Part shown: positions 24,261 to 31,265 of the stretch, one piece after another
Numbering within the stretch: the first letter of the stretch is position 1
Layout of the letters: each line of letters opens with the position of its first letter
Position numbers and translations under genes: made by a program
Notes under the pieces: generated by a model
Told to the model about the DNA's origin: nothing
Database searches by the model: none
What the model saw: only the letters and a program-made list of their open reading frames with translations
NCBI GenBank assembly: GCA_964614345.1
Contig: CAZTLP010000008.1
Span: 1 to 45,429, forward strand
Direction: 5' to 3'
DNA: 45,429 bases
From: AEGEAN-183 sp964614345
Lineage (GTDB): Bacteria > Pseudomonadota > Gammaproteobacteria > Magnimaribacterales > Magnimaribacteraceae

Positions 24261-25187
24261 TTAGCCTTCAGAGGCTAATACTAGACCACCTCTTGAACCA
24301 AGATTAGTATCCTTTATCAGATACAGAGGCATTATCTTTAATAAATCGTGCATCGTCGCACTAGATTCAAATTGTGACCTAAAAGTATCTAAATCTGCAG
24401 GTTTTAACAGAGTATTAGCAATAGAACCAGATAAGAACACTCCAGAAGTTGCGCCCCAAATCAAGGCTATATATTTACAATAAATTGCTAATAAATAAAG
24501 AATATGTCTTCTTGTTTCAACACAGACTGGATTGTCTTTATTAGCTAAAATTTCTTCATTGCTATATTGAATACCAGAAGAACCATCTAAACTCCGAAAG
24601 ATAAAACTTATCCCCTTCCCAGATAAAAGATCTTCAAAAGTCGGTGGCCTTCCCTTGTCCTCTCTAAACTTTTTTAATATAGCCTCAAGTTCTTGAGAAT
24701 CGGGAGGTATATTTAAATGACCACCTTCAGTGAAAATAACTTTAGTGCCAACAATTCCAGCTAGCCCCAAACCGGTTCCAGGAGAAACTAATACTCTAGA
24801 ACCTTTTTTTTCTTCTTTGGTTTTTCCTATTTTTATTACTTCTTCACCACTCAGATCATTTAAACCATGAGCTTGAAGCTCGAGATCATTTAAAACTATA
24901 AGTCCTTTTGGAAACATTTTATTTTTTAATGCGTTCTGACTAAACTTTATTTCATTGTTTGTGAACCTTACTTCATCCTCTATCACAGGGGCTGCTACTC
25001 CAAATATACCTTTAAACACTACTTGATTAATTTCTTGGAAATACCGATCTAGTAAAGCTTCTACAGAATCAAAGTCAGTTAAAAGATACTGCCTTGACTC
25101 AACTAGACTACTTCCATTTTTAGTAAGGCCAAGGCGAGCATTGGTCCCACCAAGCTCAGCAATTAGAGTAGTCTTATCTTCGGTCAT
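24261..25187 (-). CDS. glk: glucokinase
   Basis: This 308-residue ROK-unrelated bacterial glucokinase has the phosphate-1 motif LIAELGGTNARLGL, the sugar-binding VLNDLELQAHGL, and the adenosine region SPGTGLGLAGIV followed by EGGHLNIPP. It phosphorylates glucose to glucose 6-phosphate. Length and order fit the Escherichia Glk group. Its start overlaps the end of sdhE by 14 nt, so the two are probably co-transcribed although functionally unrelated. Confidence 0.93.
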   Translation of the reverse strand: MTEDKTTLIAELGGTNARLGLTKNGSSLVESRQYLLTDFDSVEALLDRYFQEINQVVFKGIFGVAAPVIEDEVRFTNNEIKFSQNALKNKMFPKGLIVLNDLELQAHGLNDLSGEEVIKIGKTKEEKKGSRVLVSPGTGLGLAGIVGTKVIFTEGGHLNIPPDSQELEAILKKFREDKGRPPTFEDLLSGKGISFIFRSLDGSSGIQYSNEEILANKDNPVCVETRRHILYLLAIYCKYIALIWGATSGVFLSGSIANTLLKPADLDTFRSQFESSATMHDLLKIMPLYLIKDTNLGSRGGLVLASEG

Positions 25188-25428
25188 TATTTAAGTAGTC
25201 CTTAATCTGAGTAACTATTTTGTTAAAGTCCTCAGGTACAGGCAAGTCATTTAATATCCAGTCTAAAAGATCAACATCATTTTTTTGTAATAAATCAAGA
25301 AAAGACAACTTATCTTTATCGCTTAGATATTCAAATCTTTCTTCAACGAAAGGCTTAAATATAATATCTAGTTCCTGTAAGCCCCTTCTGGAGAGGAAAT
25401 AGGCCTTTTTATGTAAATTTGAATCCAC
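25174..25428 (-). CDS. sdhE: FAD assembly factor SdhE
   Basis: This 84-residue helical protein carries the SdhE signature SRRGLQELDIIFKPFVE (residues 13-29), including the RGxxE motif needed for covalent flavinylation of succinate dehydrogenase. The start is GTG at 25428; it aligns with the Escherichia start (MDxNxK). It is divergent from ygfZ, the same pairing seen in enterobacteria (ygfY/ygfZ), across only 28 bp. Confidence 0.92.
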   Translation of the reverse strand: MDSNLHKKAYFLSRRGLQELDIIFKPFVEERFEYLSDKDKLSFLDLLQKNDVDLLDWILNDLPVPEDFNKIVTQIKDYLNNDRR

Positions 25429-25456
25429 TGTAGGTTTATAATAGTTTAGGCCCGGT
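25429..25456. promoter_or_regulatory. 28-bp divergent promoter shared by sdhE-glk and ygfZ
   Basis: The whole intergenic space is 28 bp. A perfect TATAAT (25437-25442, plus strand) predicts a start at 25449, 8 nt before the ygfZ ATG. The overlapping TATTAT on the minus strand (25443-25438) predicts a start at 25431, 3 nt before the sdhE GTG. The -10 is thus nearly palindromic and may fire both ways. No clear -35 is seen in either direction. Confidence 0.5.
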
Positions 25457-26332
25457 ATGGATAAAAATAAAGCTATTGATCTTAATCACTTAAGCATTTT
25501 AGAAGTTAATGGAGAGGGTTCTTTTGAACTTCTTCAAGGACAAATTACATGTGATGTTACTAAAGTTTCAGCTAAAAACAGTGAATTAGGAGCTCTTTGT
25601 AATGCAAAAGGAAGAATAATAAGCTCTTTTAATCTATGTCATTTAGAAGATAGCTCTTATGCGCTTATAGGTCATACAGAAGCTTTATTAAAAACAGAAG
25701 AAGAGTTAAGAAAATATAGTCCCTTTTATGAAGTCGAAATAAAAGAGAACAAATCTTTCTCGTTCTTTGGAGTGGACAAAAAAGCATTTGAAGACGTCTA
25801 CAACGAACAAGTAACCGAAACAGAAAATACCATTGAAATAGGTGGTTGCAGATTTATTAGTTACCTAGATAAAAAGTTCTTATTAGCTTTTTGTAATGAA
25901 AATGAGTTAGCTGAATTTAAAAATCTATTTGTGCTGATTGAAGAAAGAACTCAATGGAACCTTGATGAAATTCTGAATAGAAATGTAGAGATATCTAAAG
26001 AAAATATAGGTAAATTCACTCCCCACGAACTTAATTACGATGTAAACAACAGAATTGATTTTGAAAAGGGTTGTTACACAGGTCAAGAAGTTGTAGCAAG
26101 AATGCAATACAGAAGTAAAAATCTGCCTCGTTTGAATATAGCTGAAAGCTCTGATCTAAGCATCACTGAGAAGATGACTCTTACCAATACAGAAGATAAA
26201 AAAATAGGAAATCTTGTGAAGGTTATCAATCTAGAAAATAAAAGTGTCTGCCTGATTAGTGCAAAAGAGAAAAATTATTTAGAAAAATCTTTTAAAGTAA
26301 AAGAAACTAACTCAACCCTTAGTATTAGCTGA
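25457..26332 (+). CDS. ygfZ: folate-binding protein YgfZ (iron-sulfur cluster/tRNA modification factor)
   Basis: This 291-residue protein of the GcvT-like fold has the YgfZ signature KGCYTGQEVVARMQYRSK (residues about 203-220, with the functional Cys). It also has an N-terminal LLQGQITCDVTKVS and LGALCNAKGRIISSF. YgfZ uses a folate to help Fe-S enzymes such as MiaB. It is divergent from sdhE, and its stop overlaps convergent ung by 21 nt. Confidence 0.94.
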   Translation: MDKNKAIDLNHLSILEVNGEGSFELLQGQITCDVTKVSAKNSELGALCNAKGRIISSFNLCHLEDSSYALIGHTEALLKTEEELRKYSPFYEVEIKENKSFSFFGVDKKAFEDVYNEQVTETENTIEIGGCRFISYLDKKFLLAFCNENELAEFKNLFVLIEERTQWNLDEILNRNVEISKENIGKFTPHELNYDVNNRIDFEKGCYTGQEVVARMQYRSKNLPRLNIAESSDLSITEKMTLTNTEDKKIGNLVKVINLENKSVCLISAKEKNYLEKSFKVKETNSTLSIS

Positions 26333-27022
26333 AAAGTTTATTGTCCAGTCAATAGAACTTATTCCTTTAGACTCTAGAAATTCATTGCACTTTGAAAAGT
26401 GTTTATTCCCAAAAAAGCTAGGGTGAGCAGAAAGTGGTGATGGATGAACCGATTTCAAAACTAAATGTTTGTTCGAATCAATACTATTTCCCTTCTGTGC
26501 AGCATATTTACCCCATAACAAAAAAACTACAGCCTCTTTTTCATTAACTTTTGCTATAACAGAGTCTGTAAAAAGCTCCCATCCTTTCGATGAGTGAGAA
26601 TTGGCTAGCCCTTTCTCAACAGAAAGTACGCTATTTAATAAAAGCACCCCTTGTTTTGCCCAAGACTCAAGACAACCACTACTAGGTTTAGCTAAACCAA
26701 TATCATTTTCTAACTCTTTAAATATATTCTGTAATGAAGGAGGGATCCTTACGCCTTCAGGTACAGAAAAACAAAGACCATGTGCTTGACCGGGACCATG
26801 ATAAGGATCTTGGCCAATGATAACTGCCTTAACTTGATCCAAAGGAGTAAGATTTAATGCCCTGAACATATCCTTCCCTTTGGGATAAATTTCTTTTCCT
26901 TTTTTCTTCTCACTTTGTAAAAACAATTTAAGCTCTTGCATGTATTGCTTCTTAAATTCAGGCTCAAGTTCTTGCAACCAAGACTTATCTAGTTTTATGC
27001 TATTTTTTAACTCCAAATTCAT
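26312..27022 (-). CDS. ung: uracil-DNA glycosylase
   Basis: This family-1 UDG has 236 residues. VIIGQDPYHGPGQAHGLCFSV holds the catalytic Asp in the water-activating loop, GVLLLNSVLSVEKGLANSH and VVFLLWGKYAA are present, and VHPSPLSAHPSFFG is the minor-groove His loop. It excises uracil from DNA. The start at 27022 matches the family length (Escherichia 229). A longer in-frame extension to 27097 would run through a consensus DnaA box and has no family match. Confidence 0.96.
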   Translation of the reverse strand: MNLELKNSIKLDKSWLQELEPEFKKQYMQELKLFLQSEKKKGKEIYPKGKDMFRALNLTPLDQVKAVIIGQDPYHGPGQAHGLCFSVPEGVRIPPSLQNIFKELENDIGLAKPSSGCLESWAKQGVLLLNSVLSVEKGLANSHSSKGWELFTDSVIAKVNEKEAVVFLLWGKYAAQKGNSIDSNKHLVLKSVHPSPLSAHPSFFGNKHFSKCNEFLESKGISSIDWTINFSANTKG

Positions 27023-27208
27023 CGAAAATCCAGAAAGATCTTTTAATGGTAGGAGAAATTTAGTTGAAAGCAAAATCTTATAAATTTTTATCCACAATTT
27101 CTGTGGATAACTCTTTGGATAACATTAAAGATCAAATACTAAGGCCTTGCATTTGAGCTTTATCAACGAATTGATCGAAATTTGATCTATTCTTAATTTT
27201 ATTAATAA

Positions 27209-27221
27209 AATCAATAACTTA
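27209..27221 (+). promoter_or_regulatory. IHF-like binding site
   Basis: AATCAATAACTTA fits WATCAAnnnnTTR at every defined position, next to the AT-rich part of the candidate origin. Such a loose motif occurs by chance in AT-rich DNA; its place between the 13-mer-like repeat and downstream AT tracts is what makes it worth noting. Confidence 0.35.
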
Positions 27222-27289
27222 TAAAATTTGTGCAAATTTTAAGCTTTTCTTAATTTTTAGTTTTATGTTTAAAATCTCATGAATTTTGG

Positions 27290-27313
27290 AGTGTGTAAAA
27301 CAAGAAACACACT
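27290..27313. repeat. inverted repeat AGTGTGT-10 nt-ACACACT
   Basis: Perfect 7-bp arms lie at 27290-27296 and 27307-27313 in the non-coding region upstream of ung and downstream of serA. There is no following T-run on either strand, so it does not look like an intrinsic terminator. It may be a protein site. Confidence 0.45.
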
Positions 27314-27338
27314 TATAAGTTGAGATAGCCTTATTTTC

Positions 27339-27354
27339 GAGAGAAATTTCTCTC
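27339..27354. repeat. 16-bp perfect palindrome
   Basis: GAGAGAAATTTCTCTC is fully self-complementary with no spacer. It sits 61 nt beyond the serA stop and within the candidate origin region. It could be a dimeric protein-binding site or part of a terminator for serA. Confidence 0.5.
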
Positions 27355-27414
27355 ATAAAGACAAATAGTTAGGTGAATTTTTTAAAAATCTAAGTTGCTG
27401 AAAATTGGATATGC

Positions 27415-28605
27415 CTAATAAGAAATTAACCTTACGTTGATGACGTTATCAATTGCAGATAATTTGGTTAAAACTGTCTCATCTACCCCATTTTCAATGT
27501 CTATTAAGTTGTAGGCTAGGTCTCCTCTACTCACATTGGTCATGTCAACTATATTTAATCCTAACGCTCCTAGAGATGTTGCAATTTGACCAATCATCGC
27601 TGGAACATTTCTATTAGTAATAGCAATTCGATTTTTTGTGGATTTCGGTAGATTAACACTAGGAAAATTTACTGAGTTGTTTATGTTTCCATTTTGAAGA
27701 AAGTCAGAAAGTTGCTCAACAGCCATAATTGCACAGTTCTCTTCAGCTTGCGCTGTGCTGGCACCAATGTGTGGTAACAGAATTACATCTCCATGGTCAT
27801 TAGCTCTTTTAATTAGATTCGGAGTTGGGAAGTCCGTAATAAAATTGATGAGCAGTCCTTCTTCTAAAGCTTCTAATATTGCCTCATTGTTCACCACTTC
27901 ATGTCTGGCAAAGTTTAACAATGAAGCCCCCTTTGCATTTTTTAAAAGCTTAAGATCAACTAGGCCTTTGGTGCTTTCTATAGCTGGTATGTGCAATGTT
28001 ATAAAATCAGCTCTAGAAAATATTTCCTCTATCGAATCTGCTGGTTCCACTTGGTTGGGTAACTTCCATGCCGCCTCCACTGATAAAGCTGGGTCATATC
28101 CAACTACCTTCATGTCTAATGTCACACCCATCCCTGCTACTTTCGAACCTATGGAACCTAAGCCCACTACACCTAGAGTTGAACCAGATAATTCTCTTCC
28201 TTTAAATTTCTTTTTGTTCTCTTCAAGAAATGGCTCAAGCTCTTCCATCTCCTCTATGTGCTTTAAACTATTTACAAAATCTATACTTGAAAAAACATTA
28301 CGAGAAGAAAGCATTAAGCCGGCTAATACCAGCTCTTTTACAGCATTAGCATTGGCACCTGGAGTGTTAAAAACCACGATGCCTCTTTCAGTACACAAAT
28401 CAACAGGGATATTATTAACTCCTACTCCTGCTCTAGAGATAGCTTTCAAAGATTTATTCAAGTTGCTTTTATTTAATTTAGTACTTCTTACTAAAACACC
28501 ATCTGGATCTTTAAATTCTTCATCCAAAACACATTCTGTCTTAGATAAAGCTTCCAAGCCTATTGGAGAAATATTGCTTAAAGTCTTAATTTTATGCTCT
28601 GACAT
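27415..28605 (-). CDS. serA: D-3-phosphoglycerate dehydrogenase SerA
   Basis: This 396-residue NAD-dependent dehydrogenase has the nucleotide fold GSTLGVVGLGSIGSKVAGMG. The catalytic Arg lies in NFARHEVVN, the Glu follows in the next strand, and the His is in LLPHIGASTAQAEENCA. A C-terminal ACT domain (RIAITNRNVPAMIGQIATSL to the end) probably binds serine for feedback control. It catalyses the first step of serine synthesis. It is divergent from argF by 87 nt. Start ATG. Confidence 0.95.
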   Translation of the reverse strand: MSEHKIKTLSNISPIGLEALSKTECVLDEEFKDPDGVLVRSTKLNKSNLNKSLKAISRAGVGVNNIPVDLCTERGIVVFNTPGANANAVKELVLAGLMLSSRNVFSSIDFVNSLKHIEEMEELEPFLEENKKKFKGRELSGSTLGVVGLGSIGSKVAGMGVTLDMKVVGYDPALSVEAAWKLPNQVEPADSIEEIFSRADFITLHIPAIESTKGLVDLKLLKNAKGASLLNFARHEVVNNEAILEALEEGLLINFITDFPTPNLIKRANDHGDVILLPHIGASTAQAEENCAIMAVEQLSDFLQNGNINNSVNFPSVNLPKSTKNRIAITNRNVPAMIGQIATSLGALGLNIVDMTNVSRGDLAYNLIDIENGVDETVLTKLSAIDNVINVRLISY

Positions 28606-28642
28606 TTTCTGTTAACCGAAAAAGGGCGCAGGATAACATCAT

Positions 28643-28671
28643 TTGCTTGCATTCTCGATAACCGGTAGAAT
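28643..28671 (+). promoter_or_regulatory. sigma70 promoter of argF
   Basis: The -35 TTGCTT (28643-28648) and -10 TAGAAT (28666-28671) are 17 bp apart. The predicted start near 28678 leaves a 15-nt leader to the argF ATG at 28693. No ARG box is evident. Confidence 0.6.
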
Positions 28672-28692
28672 TCTGCCCCTTTTTTACAAGCT

Positions 28693-29577
28693 ATGACTCA
28701 TTTTTTGAACTTAAGCGACTTGTCTTCTTTCGAGGCTGAAAGCCTTTTGAAAGAAGCTCTTTCGCTTAAAAACAATAAAGACAAGAACAGCCTATTAAAA
28801 GGAAAGTATTTGGCTTTAATATTTGAAAAAGCTTCTACACGAACAAGGGTCTCTTTTGAAGTGGGTATGACTCAATTGGGTGGGAAAGCAAGTTTCCTTT
28901 CAACAAATGACTTGCAGTTAGGCAGAGGAGAGCCTATCGAAGATACAGCTAAAGTAATAAGTTCTATGGCAGATGCAGTAGTTTTAAGAACAATTTCTCA
29001 CGAAACTTTAAGTCTTTTTGCAGACCATTCATCTGTTCCCGTTATAAATGGTTTGACTAATTTATCTCATCCTTGTCAATTATTGGCAGACTTACTAACT
29101 TTTTATGAATGTAAAGGAGAAATAAAAGACGCCAAAGTGACTTGGGTCGGTGACTACAACAATGTTTGTTTTAGTTATGTAGAAGCATCAAAGTTGTTTC
29201 AGTTTAATCTAGAAATTGTTTGTCCAAAAAAGTACTGGCCATCAAATGAAGTAATACAAGAATCAGGTGCAACCTTTACGGAAGATTTAGAATCTACAGT
29301 CGCAGAGAGTGATCTAATTACAACAGATGTTTGGGTGTCTATGGGACATGAAGAAGATTCTGAAAACAGGTTAAATGAATTTAATCTATACCAAGTTTCT
29401 CCAGCAATAATGGATCTAGCCAAGACTGATTGCATTTTTCTACATTGTTTGCCTGCAAATAGAGGACAGGAGGTTTCAGAGGACATGTTAGAAGACCCAA
29501 GAAGCAAAGTATGGACTCAAGCAGAGAATAGACTACATGCGCAAAAGGCTTTACTTCTTAAACTTCTAGATTATTAA
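28693..29577 (+). CDS. argF: ornithine carbamoyltransferase
   Basis: This 294-residue transferase has the carbamoyl-phosphate motif FEKASTRTRVSFE, NLSHPCQLLADLLT (HPCQ), and the ornithine loop FLHCLPANRGQEVSEDML (HCLP). It makes citrulline in arginine synthesis. It is slightly shorter than Escherichia ArgF (334), like the short OTCs of many other bacteria. Its stop overlaps that of convergent glpK by 4 nt. Confidence 0.95.
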   Translation: MTHFLNLSDLSSFEAESLLKEALSLKNNKDKNSLLKGKYLALIFEKASTRTRVSFEVGMTQLGGKASFLSTNDLQLGRGEPIEDTAKVISSMADAVVLRTISHETLSLFADHSSVPVINGLTNLSHPCQLLADLLTFYECKGEIKDAKVTWVGDYNNVCFSYVEASKLFQFNLEIVCPKKYWPSNEVIQESGATFTEDLESTVAESDLITTDVWVSMGHEEDSENRLNEFNLYQVSPAIMDLAKTDCIFLHCLPANRGQEVSEDMLEDPRSKVWTQAENRLHAQKALLLKLLDY

Positions 29578-31058
29578 TAGAGACCCTTAGTTCTCTCTAC
29601 AGCAGAAAGCCAGGTTTTGTATTTTTCTTGAAGGTTCTTGTTTTCTTTTTGCTGAGGCTGGAATTTTTTTTCACTTTCCCAGCTTGAATTTAAAGATTCA
29701 ATGTTAGGACACAAACCTGCATTCATACTAGCTAAATAAGATGCACCCAGTGCTGTTGTTTCGATAACTCTAGGTCGTAAAACATCAATATTCAAAATAC
29801 TAGCTAACTGTTGAGAAAACCAATTGTTAGCCACCATGCCACCATCCACTCTTAGTTCTGAAAATTTAGCGCCATCACTTTCCATTGCCCCTATTAAATC
29901 TTTGGTTTGAAAAGCTATTGATTCCAAAGTAGCAGCAGTCAAATCAGCAATACTGGTATCCCGTGTCAAACCGAAAATAGAACCCCTGCTGTCTGGATCC
30001 CAATGCGGAGCTCCTAAGCCAGTAAAGGCAGGTACAACTAAAACTTTAGATTTAGTATTTCTGTGGCTAATTATCTCTTCAGAGTCCTTGGCTGACTCAA
30101 AAAAATTCAGTTCATCTCTAAGCCATTGAATCGCAGAACCAGCAACAAAAATACTTCCTTCTAGACCGTAGGTTGTTTTTCCATCCAATCTATATGCTAT
30201 GGTAGATAAGAGCTTATTTGCTGAAGAAATCCTCTTATCTCCAGTATTCAATAAAAGGAAACAACCTGTTCCATAAGTACTTTTTGCTTCTCCTCGATTA
30301 AAGCAACATTGTCCTATTAAGGCGGATTGTTGGTCTCCTGCTATTCCTCCTATCTTAAGACTACCGCCAAACAGAGAGGTATCTCCATAGTCATGAGCAC
30401 TATCACAAACCTCCGGTAATATTTTTCTAGGTATTTTTAAAAAATCTAATAGCTCATCATCCCAACAATGACTGTCAATGTTAAACAGCATGGTCCTGGA
30501 AGCGTTAGTGGCATCTGTCTTGTGTTGTCTTCCTTCGGTAAGTCTCCAAACTAAAAAAGAGTCTATTGTTCCAAAAGCTAATTCTCCGTTTTCAGCTTTT
30601 TTCCTAGCGCCAGTAACGTTGTCTAAAATCCAAGCCAACTTAGTAGCAGAAAAATATGGATCAATTAACAAACCTGTTTTCTGTTGTATTTTTTGTTCGA
30701 TACCAACTTCGTTTCTTAACCCATCACAAAGCTCAGAGGTCCTTCGATCTTGCCACACTATTGCAGGATAAATAGCTTTTCCAGATTTCTTGTCCCACAC
30801 GACGGTGGTCTCTCTTTGATTAGTTATTCCGATACCAGCGATATCAGAAGATTTAAGAGAATGTTTCTTAAGAAGCTTATCCGTAACATCAAATACCGAT
30901 CCCCATATTTCTTCTGGGTCATGTTCAACCCAACCATCATTTGGAAAATATTGATTGAATTCCTTTTGCTCAAAATCCAATAAATTGTTTTTCTCATCAA
31001 AAAGAACCGCTCTAGAACTAGTGGTCCCTTGGTCTATCGCTACAACTTTTTTTGGCAT
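29574..31058 (-). CDS. glpK: glycerol kinase
   Basis: This 494-residue FGGY kinase begins KKVVAIDQGTTSSRAVLFD and contains GITNQRETTVVWDKKSG, the IAGDQQSALIGQ phosphate loop, GTGCFLLLNTG and the GGMVANNWFSQQLASIL signature. It phosphorylates glycerol to glycerol 3-phosphate, the substrate of PlsB encoded 18 kb away. The ATG at 31058 is preferred; a TTG lies one codon before it. No glpF or glpD is adjacent. Confidence 0.95.
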   Translation of the reverse strand: MPKKVVAIDQGTTSSRAVLFDEKNNLLDFEQKEFNQYFPNDGWVEHDPEEIWGSVFDVTDKLLKKHSLKSSDIAGIGITNQRETTVVWDKKSGKAIYPAIVWQDRRTSELCDGLRNEVGIEQKIQQKTGLLIDPYFSATKLAWILDNVTGARKKAENGELAFGTIDSFLVWRLTEGRQHKTDATNASRTMLFNIDSHCWDDELLDFLKIPRKILPEVCDSAHDYGDTSLFGGSLKIGGIAGDQQSALIGQCCFNRGEAKSTYGTGCFLLLNTGDKRISSANKLLSTIAYRLDGKTTYGLEGSIFVAGSAIQWLRDELNFFESAKDSEEIISHRNTKSKVLVVPAFTGLGAPHWDPDSRGSIFGLTRDTSIADLTAATLESIAFQTKDLIGAMESDGAKFSELRVDGGMVANNWFSQQLASILNIDVLRPRVIETTALGASYLASMNAGLCPNIESLNSSWESEKKFQPQQKENKNLQEKYKTWLSAVERTKGLY

Positions 31059-31119
31059 CAATTGATATATGAAACTTCAGATAAATAATCATAAAGGAAT
31101 CTGCTTATTCAGTAACTTG

Positions 31120-31226
31120 TTATCCACAAGAAATCCACAAAACTTTTTAGTATTTGTTGGCTTGTAATTAGTACTAAAACACAGTATCTTGTGTCTCTAG
31201 GGAGAAAATACCACTATATATAGATT
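31120..31226 (+). promoter_or_regulatory. nrdAB control region: DnaA box and tandem NrdR boxes
   Basis: A perfect DnaA box, TTATCCACA, lies at 31120-31128, with a two-mismatch copy at 31131-31139. ACACAGTATCTTGTGT (31179-31194) matches the NrdR box (ACACwATATATwGTGT) at both ends. CCACTATATATAGATT (31211-31226) is a second copy with 13 of 16 positions matching. The two NrdR boxes start 32 bp apart, three helical turns, the arrangement needed for cooperative NrdR binding. This predicts repression by NrdR when dATP is high and a link to DnaA. Confidence 0.75.
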
Positions 31227-31265
31227 TTTAGTAAAATAAAGATAAGACCGAAGAGCGCCAAAAAA

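Larger units (their letters stand above)
27023..27414. other. candidate chromosomal replication origin (oriC) region
   Basis: This is a 392-nt non-coding stretch between ung and serA. It has two perfect DnaA boxes in opposite orientation, TTATCCACA at 27088-27096 and TGTGGATAA at 27102-27110. A third box with one mismatch (TTTGGATAA, 27114-27122) follows, and a weak one (TTATCAACG) lies at 27160-27168. Four GATC sites fall within 27037-27187. At 27184 an AT-rich region starts with GATCTATTCTTAA, which resembles the unwinding 13-mers of Escherichia oriC. A site matching the IHF consensus follows at 27209-27221. Leftward genes are almost all on the minus strand. The usual neighbours (mnmG, dnaA, rpmH) are absent, so a DnaA-titration or regulatory site remains possible. 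Confidence 0.55.

Noticed and set aside
27023..27097. 25-residue N-terminal extension of ung
   Set aside because: It has no match to the family N-terminus and its sequence contains a consensus DnaA box. The ATG at 27022 gives the normal length.
27755..28615. 286-codon open frame on the plus strand opposite serA
   Set aside because: It is the antisense shadow of serA. The composition is Ser/Pro/Thr-rich with no family motif, while the minus-strand frame has all SerA motifs.
31120..31139. A second replication origin upstream of nrdA
   Set aside because: There is only one perfect DnaA box and one poor copy, no 13-mer-like AT-rich repeat, and adjacent NrdR boxes explain the region as an nrd promoter.
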